In this document: in pieces, positions 6,903-9,907 of the stretch
Layout of the letters: each line of letters starts with the position of its first letter
Numbering within the stretch: position 1 is the first letter of the stretch
NCBI GenBank assembly: GCA_025923175.1
Contig: JAICGL010000102.1
Coordinates: 1-9,907 of the forward strand
Direction: 5' to 3'
Source: Acidimicrobiia bacterium
GTDB lineage: Bacteria; Actinomycetota; Acidimicrobiia; IMCC26256; BP-133
Length of the DNA stretch: 9,907 nucleotides
Position numbers and translations under genes: made by a program
The notes under the pieces: model-generated
Seen by the model: the letters and a program-made list of their open reading frames with translations, nothing else
The model's database searches: none
What the model was told of the DNA's origin: nothing

Positions 6903-7790
6903 ATGAACGACGAGCAAATTCAGAAGATGCGCGAAGGGGACGGATTCATCGCAGCTCTCGACCAGAGCGGCGGCAGCACCCCCAAGGCGCTCAAGCTCTA
7001 CGGCATCTCCGAGGACAGCTACTCAGGTGACGATCAGATGTTCGACCTGATCCACGAGATGCGGGCCCGGATCATCAAGAGCGCGGCTTTCAACGGCGAC
7101 CGGATCCTGGGCGCCATCCTGTTCGAGAAGACGATGGACCGCCAGATCGACGGCCTCGACACCGGCGACTACCTCTGGTCGAGGAAGAACATCGTCCCGT
7201 TCCTGAAGATCGACAAGGGCCTCGAGGCGGAGGCCGACGGCGTGCAGCTGATGAAGCCGATGCCCGGCCTCGACGACCTGCTCGAGCGGGGCGTGGCCAA
7301 GAACATGTTCGGTACCAAGGAGCGCTCGGTCATCAAGCTGGCCAACCAGGCCGGCATCCAGGCCATCGCGGACCAGCAGTTCGAGGTCGGCCGGCAGGTC
7401 CTGGGCCACGGTCTGGTCCCGATCCTCGAGCCGGAGATCGACATCCATTCCCCCGAGAAGGCCGAAGCCGAAGCGCTCCTCAAGCCAGCCCTGATTTCCG
7501 GGCTCGACGGGATTCCCGACGGCCAGCGGGTGATGTTCAAGCTGACCCTGCCCGAGGCCGACGGCTTCTGGCAGGAACTGGTGGATCACCCCAAGGTCCT
7601 GCGCGTCGTCGCCCTTTCCGGCGGCTACACCCGCGAGGAGGCCAACGCTCGTCTCAGCCGGAACCCCGGCGTGGTGGCCAGTTTCTCCCGGGCCCTGACC
7701 GAAGGCCTCTCCGCCCAGCAGACCGAGGAGGACTTCGACACCCTCCTCGACGATGCCGTGAGCAGCATTTTCGCCGCCTCGAAGACCTAG
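6903..7790 (+). CDS. fda: Fructose-bisphosphate aldolase, class I
   Basis: Cytosolic, metal-independent aldolase that interconverts fructose 1,6-bisphosphate with dihydroxyacetone phosphate and glyceraldehyde 3-phosphate. The 295 residues closely follow the staphylococcal Fda type, which is about 296 long. Seen motifs are GFIAALDQSGGSTPKAL at 14-30 (Asp20, Lys28), GAILFEKTMDR at 70-80, VPFLKIDKGL at 98-107, GVQLMKPM at 113-120, EPE at 176-178, the expected Schiff-base Lys213 in MFKLTLPE, and the phosphate-binding LSGGYTREEAN at 238-248. It is divergent from korA. It ends tail to tail with the oxidase gene, sharing the CTAG at 7787-7790. Many actinobacteria rely on the zinc class II enzyme, so this may be the sole aldolase or a gluconeogenic partner; that cannot be judged here. 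Confidence 0.95.
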   Translation: MNDEQIQKMREGDGFIAALDQSGGSTPKALKLYGISEDSYSGDDQMFDLIHEMRARIIKSAAFNGDRILGAILFEKTMDRQIDGLDTGDYLWSRKNIVPFLKIDKGLEAEADGVQLMKPMPGLDDLLERGVAKNMFGTKERSVIKLANQAGIQAIADQQFEVGRQVLGHGLVPILEPEIDIHSPEKAEAEALLKPALISGLDGIPDGQRVMFKLTLPEADGFWQELVDHPKVLRVVALSGGYTREEANARLSRNPGVVASFSRALTEGLSAQQTEEDFDTLLDDAVSSIFAASKT

Positions 7791-8929
7791 GAGATCGCGA
7801 AGCGGCGCGGGTCGAACAGCCCGATGGGGTGAGCTGTCGTTCCGGTGATGGCGAGGTCGGCCAGGATCTCGCCGATCACCGGGGCGAACTTGAAGCCGTG
7901 TCCTGAAAACCCGCAGGCCACGGCCACCTGCGGGTGGGCGGGGTGCAGGGCGACGACGAAGTGCTGGTCCGGGGTGTTCGTGTACATGCACGCCACCGCC
8001 CGGAGGAACCGGCCGGGGAGGAGCGGCACCCTGGTGCGCAGCATCTCGGCCATCTCGCCAACTTCGTCCGCCGTCACGCGCCGGTCGATGGTGTCGGGAG
8101 TGCAGGGCCGACCATGCCGGAACCAGGCGGCCTTCACGCCCCCGTCGAATCCGTCGATCGCCGGGAGGCTGTAGGGCTGGCCGTCGCCGCCGCCGTCCCA
8201 CACCCACACCGGGTACCGATCGGGGAGGAATGCGTCGGGGTCGCCGCTCGGCTGGAACCAGAACTGCAGCTGGCGCTCGACCATGAACGGAACGCCCAGC
8301 CCGGCGAGGAGCTCGGGCGCCCAGGCGCCCGGGCAGATGACGAGGCGGGCAGCCCGCTCGGCGCCGCGCCCCGTCGGGACGGTGACCCCTTCGCCTGAGC
8401 TGTCGGCCTCCCAGGCGACGATGGGTTCCTCGAAGCGGAGGTCGGCGCCGGCCTCGGCGGCGAGGGTCAGATGGGCGGCGACGGCGGCTTCGGGCCGGAC
8501 CACACCGGCCTGCGCTTCGTACAGAGCCACCGTGTCGGGGGTGGGGGCGAAGACGGGGAAGCGCCGTCGCAGGTCGGCGGCATCGAGGAAATCGTGGTCG
8601 AGGTTCCACTCCTTGGCGCTGCGCAGGCTGCCGGCCACCACCTCGCTGTCCGGCGCTCCGATCATGAGGGCCCCGGTGATCAGGAGCAGGTCGGTGCCGG
8701 TCGCCTGCTCGGCCTCCCGCCAGAGCTCGTAGGCGCGCAGCACCAGCGGGACATAGGCCGGATCCTCGAAGTACGCCTTCCGGATGACCCGGGAGCGGCC
8801 GTGGCTCGAGCCCCGATCGTGGGCCGGCGTGAACTGTTCGAGGCCGAGCACCCGCTGGCCGCGACGGGCGAGGTGGTATGCAGCGGCGCTGCCCATGCCG
8901 CCGAGCCCGACGACGATGACGTCATACAC
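7787..8929 (-). CDS. FAD-dependent amine oxidase, monomeric sarcosine oxidase / N-methyltryptophan oxidase family
   Basis: Cytosolic flavoenzyme expected to oxidise a secondary amine or N-methyl amino acid with O2, releasing H2O2. It has 380 residues, the family norm. The Rossmann dinucleotide motif is VGLGGMGSAAAYHLARRG at 7-24. Arg47 and Arg50 in GRSRVIRKAY correspond to substrate-side arginines of monomeric sarcosine oxidase. Lys266 (GVKAAW) matches the oxygen-activating lysine, Cys314 (VACMYTNT) the covalent FAD site, Tyr316 a pocket residue, and Lys347 (SGHGFKF) the carboxylate-binding lysine. Unusually, Phe270 stands where the family has an active-site His. The start is GTG at 8929, just before the dinucleotide fold; no Shine-Dalgarno sequence is seen. 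The TPR gene ends 14 bases upstream, suggesting co-transcription. The family is secure; the substrate is unknown. Confidence 0.9.
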   Translation of the reverse strand: MYDVIVVGLGGMGSAAAYHLARRGQRVLGLEQFTPAHDRGSSHGRSRVIRKAYFEDPAYVPLVLRAYELWREAEQATGTDLLLITGALMIGAPDSEVVAGSLRSAKEWNLDHDFLDAADLRRRFPVFAPTPDTVALYEAQAGVVRPEAAVAAHLTLAAEAGADLRFEEPIVAWEADSSGEGVTVPTGRGAERAARLVICPGAWAPELLAGLGVPFMVERQLQFWFQPSGDPDAFLPDRYPVWVWDGGGDGQPYSLPAIDGFDGGVKAAWFRHGRPCTPDTIDRRVTADEVGEMAEMLRTRVPLLPGRFLRAVACMYTNTPDQHFVVALHPAHPQVAVACGFSGHGFKFAPVIGEILADLAITGTTAHPIGLFDPRRFAIS

Positions 8930-8943
8930 GGCGAGCGGCGGGT

Positions 8944-9907
8944 CTAGGTGAGAGCGGCGAGCCGTTCGGCGACGTCGACGAACGAGGGGTCCTGAGCCGA
9001 GATCTTCCGGAACAGGGAGCGCGCGGCGGGGATGTCACCCGCCCGCTCGTGGAGGTCGGCCAGGGCGTACCAGAGCCGCAGATGGTGGGGGAGGATTCGC
9101 TTCGGGCTCCCCGGTGCACGCTCCAGCACCTGGATGGCCTGCTCGAGCTTCCCCTGATCGGCCAGCGCGCCGGCGGCGACGATCCGCCCCTCGGTCACGA
9201 TCTCGGCTCCCGGCGACGCAGCGCGAAGCTCCTCCCAGAGCTGCTCGACCTTCTTGAACTTTCCCAGTGCCCGGGCGATGTCCATGAGGACGGGATGCTG
9301 CTCCGTCGAGGCCGTCAGCCCGACAAAGACGTCAAGCTCCTTCTGGGCGGCGTTCCACTTCCCGAGCCGGTAGTAGGTCAGCCCCAGTAGCTCCCGCAGT
9401 TCGACGTGGTCCGGGAAGAGCTCCCGGTAGGGCCGCAACATCCGGAGCGCTTCGTTCTCGTATCCCCGGTCCAGAGCCCGGGCCCCCCGAATCAACGCCT
9501 CCTGGAACCGGGCCCCGTCCCGCACCGGCTTGGGTCGCTGCCCCGTGGTTGCCGCAGAAGGCGCGGCGCGCTTGACCGGCTTGCCCCGCCCGGCATTCTT
9601 CGCCTTCGGAGCCGGCTCGCCCCCTGTCCCCTTCACGATCCGCAGGACCGGCCGCTCCCCGCTGGCCCGGGCGACGGCGTCCGCGGCCGCGGAGCGAACC
9701 GTCTGAGCCTCTTCGTCCCGCCGGCGCCTCGGCACCCCGGATCCCCGAAACGGCCCGAAACCCGGTTCCGGCTCCGGCCGCGCCCGGTCATCCCGGCGTG
9801 GTGCCCCGGCCCGGCCCGACTCCCTACGCCGGTCCGTACTGTCTCCCCGCCGGCCTGCGTTCTCTCCCCGGCCGCGCCCGTCGCCGTCGGCGCGCCGCGA
9901 CCCCGCA
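8944..9907 (-). CDS. TPR-repeat protein with Arg/Gly-rich disordered N-terminus (5' end beyond window)
   Basis: The C-terminal 190 or so residues are helical tetratricopeptide-like repeats (for example ALIRGARALDRGYENEALRM, then LLGLTYYRLGKWNAAQKEL, and near the end YALADLHERAGDIPAARSLF), a protein-binding scaffold with no catalytic motif. The pattern resembles a TPR protein common in actinomycetes with an RGG-like head, from memory. GTG at 9735 would give 263 residues. However, the same frame is open for 57 more codons to the window edge and encodes Arg, Gly, Asp and Glu-rich sequence of the same style as residues 1-70 downstream, so the true start is probably outside. There is no clear ribosome site before 9735. 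The head is very basic and likely disordered, perhaps RNA- or acidic-partner-binding. No signal peptide or membrane helix is seen. It is followed 14 bases later by the oxidase gene. Confidence 0.8.
   Translation of the reverse strand, partial: AGSRRADGDGRGRGENAGRRGDSTDRRRESGRAGAPRRDDRARPEPEPGFGPFRGSGVPRRRRDEEAQTVRSAAADAVARASGERPVLRIVKGTGGEPAPKAKNAGRGKPVKRAAPSAATTGQRPKPVRDGARFQEALIRGARALDRGYENEALRMLRPYRELFPDHVELRELLGLTYYRLGKWNAAQKELDVFVGLTASTEQHPVLMDIARALGKFKKVEQLWEELRAASPGAEIVTEGRIVAAGALADQGKLEQAIQVLERAPGSPKRILPHHLRLWYALADLHERAGDIPAARSLFRKISAQDPSFVDVAERLAALT

Noticed and set aside
7023..8609. Open frame of 528 codons on the minus strand across fda and the oxidase
   Set aside because: Out of frame with the oxidase and antisense to fda, both of which have clear family motifs; Arg/Pro/Gly-rich shadow.
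1..9907. Mobile element, prophage, defence island or CRISPR array
   Set aside because: No transposase, integrase, terminal repeats, regular spacer array or abrupt compositional shift was seen; all genes fit metabolism or transport.

Overview
This is a GC-rich chromosomal window, about two-thirds G+C by eye, with very tight gene packing and frequent GTG/TTG starts. It most resembles an actinobacterium, perhaps an uncultured lineage such as Acidimicrobiia. That guess rests on KorA/KorB sequences close to my recollection of the mycobacterial enzyme, a TPR protein of a type known from actinomycetes, and promoter-like TANNNT boxes placed for leaderless transcription. The lineage is an inference. 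I see no tRNA, rRNA, CRISPR array, insertion sequence, phage gene or U-tract terminator.

Left part (1-3776, all minus strand): the start of a gene that runs off the window, livH (branched-chain amino acid-type ABC permease), a lipoprotein substrate-binding protein with a long disordered tether, and an uncharacterised secreted, membrane-anchored protein. Gaps are 50 and 4 bases, followed by a 4-base overlap, so this is very probably one transcription unit for surface capture and import of an amino-acid-like or small carboxylate solute.

Middle (3862-6805, minus): korA and korB, the fused gamma-alpha and the beta subunits of a 2-oxoacid:ferredoxin oxidoreductase. They overlap by 8 bases and lie 85 bases upstream of the surface-protein gene in the same direction. 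The enzyme would convert a 2-oxoacid (2-oxoglutarate by analogy with mycobacteria) to an acyl-CoA and reduced ferredoxin. Read-through into the transporter genes is possible but not shown.

Right part: a 97-base divergent promoter region (6806-6902) separates korA from fda, a class I fructose-bisphosphate aldolase on the plus strand. fda ends tail to tail with a sarcosine oxidase-family flavoenzyme gene, and the two share the palindrome CTAG for their stop codons. Fourteen bases upstream of the oxidase lies a TPR protein gene whose frame stays open, with an Arg/Gly-rich N-terminus, to the window edge.

Overall this is mostly central-metabolism and transport genes. The least explained parts are the secreted anchored protein paired with the tethered binding protein, the replacement of an active-site histidine in the oxidase, and the RG-rich N-terminus of the TPR protein. 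No intergenic stretch exceeds 100 bases.
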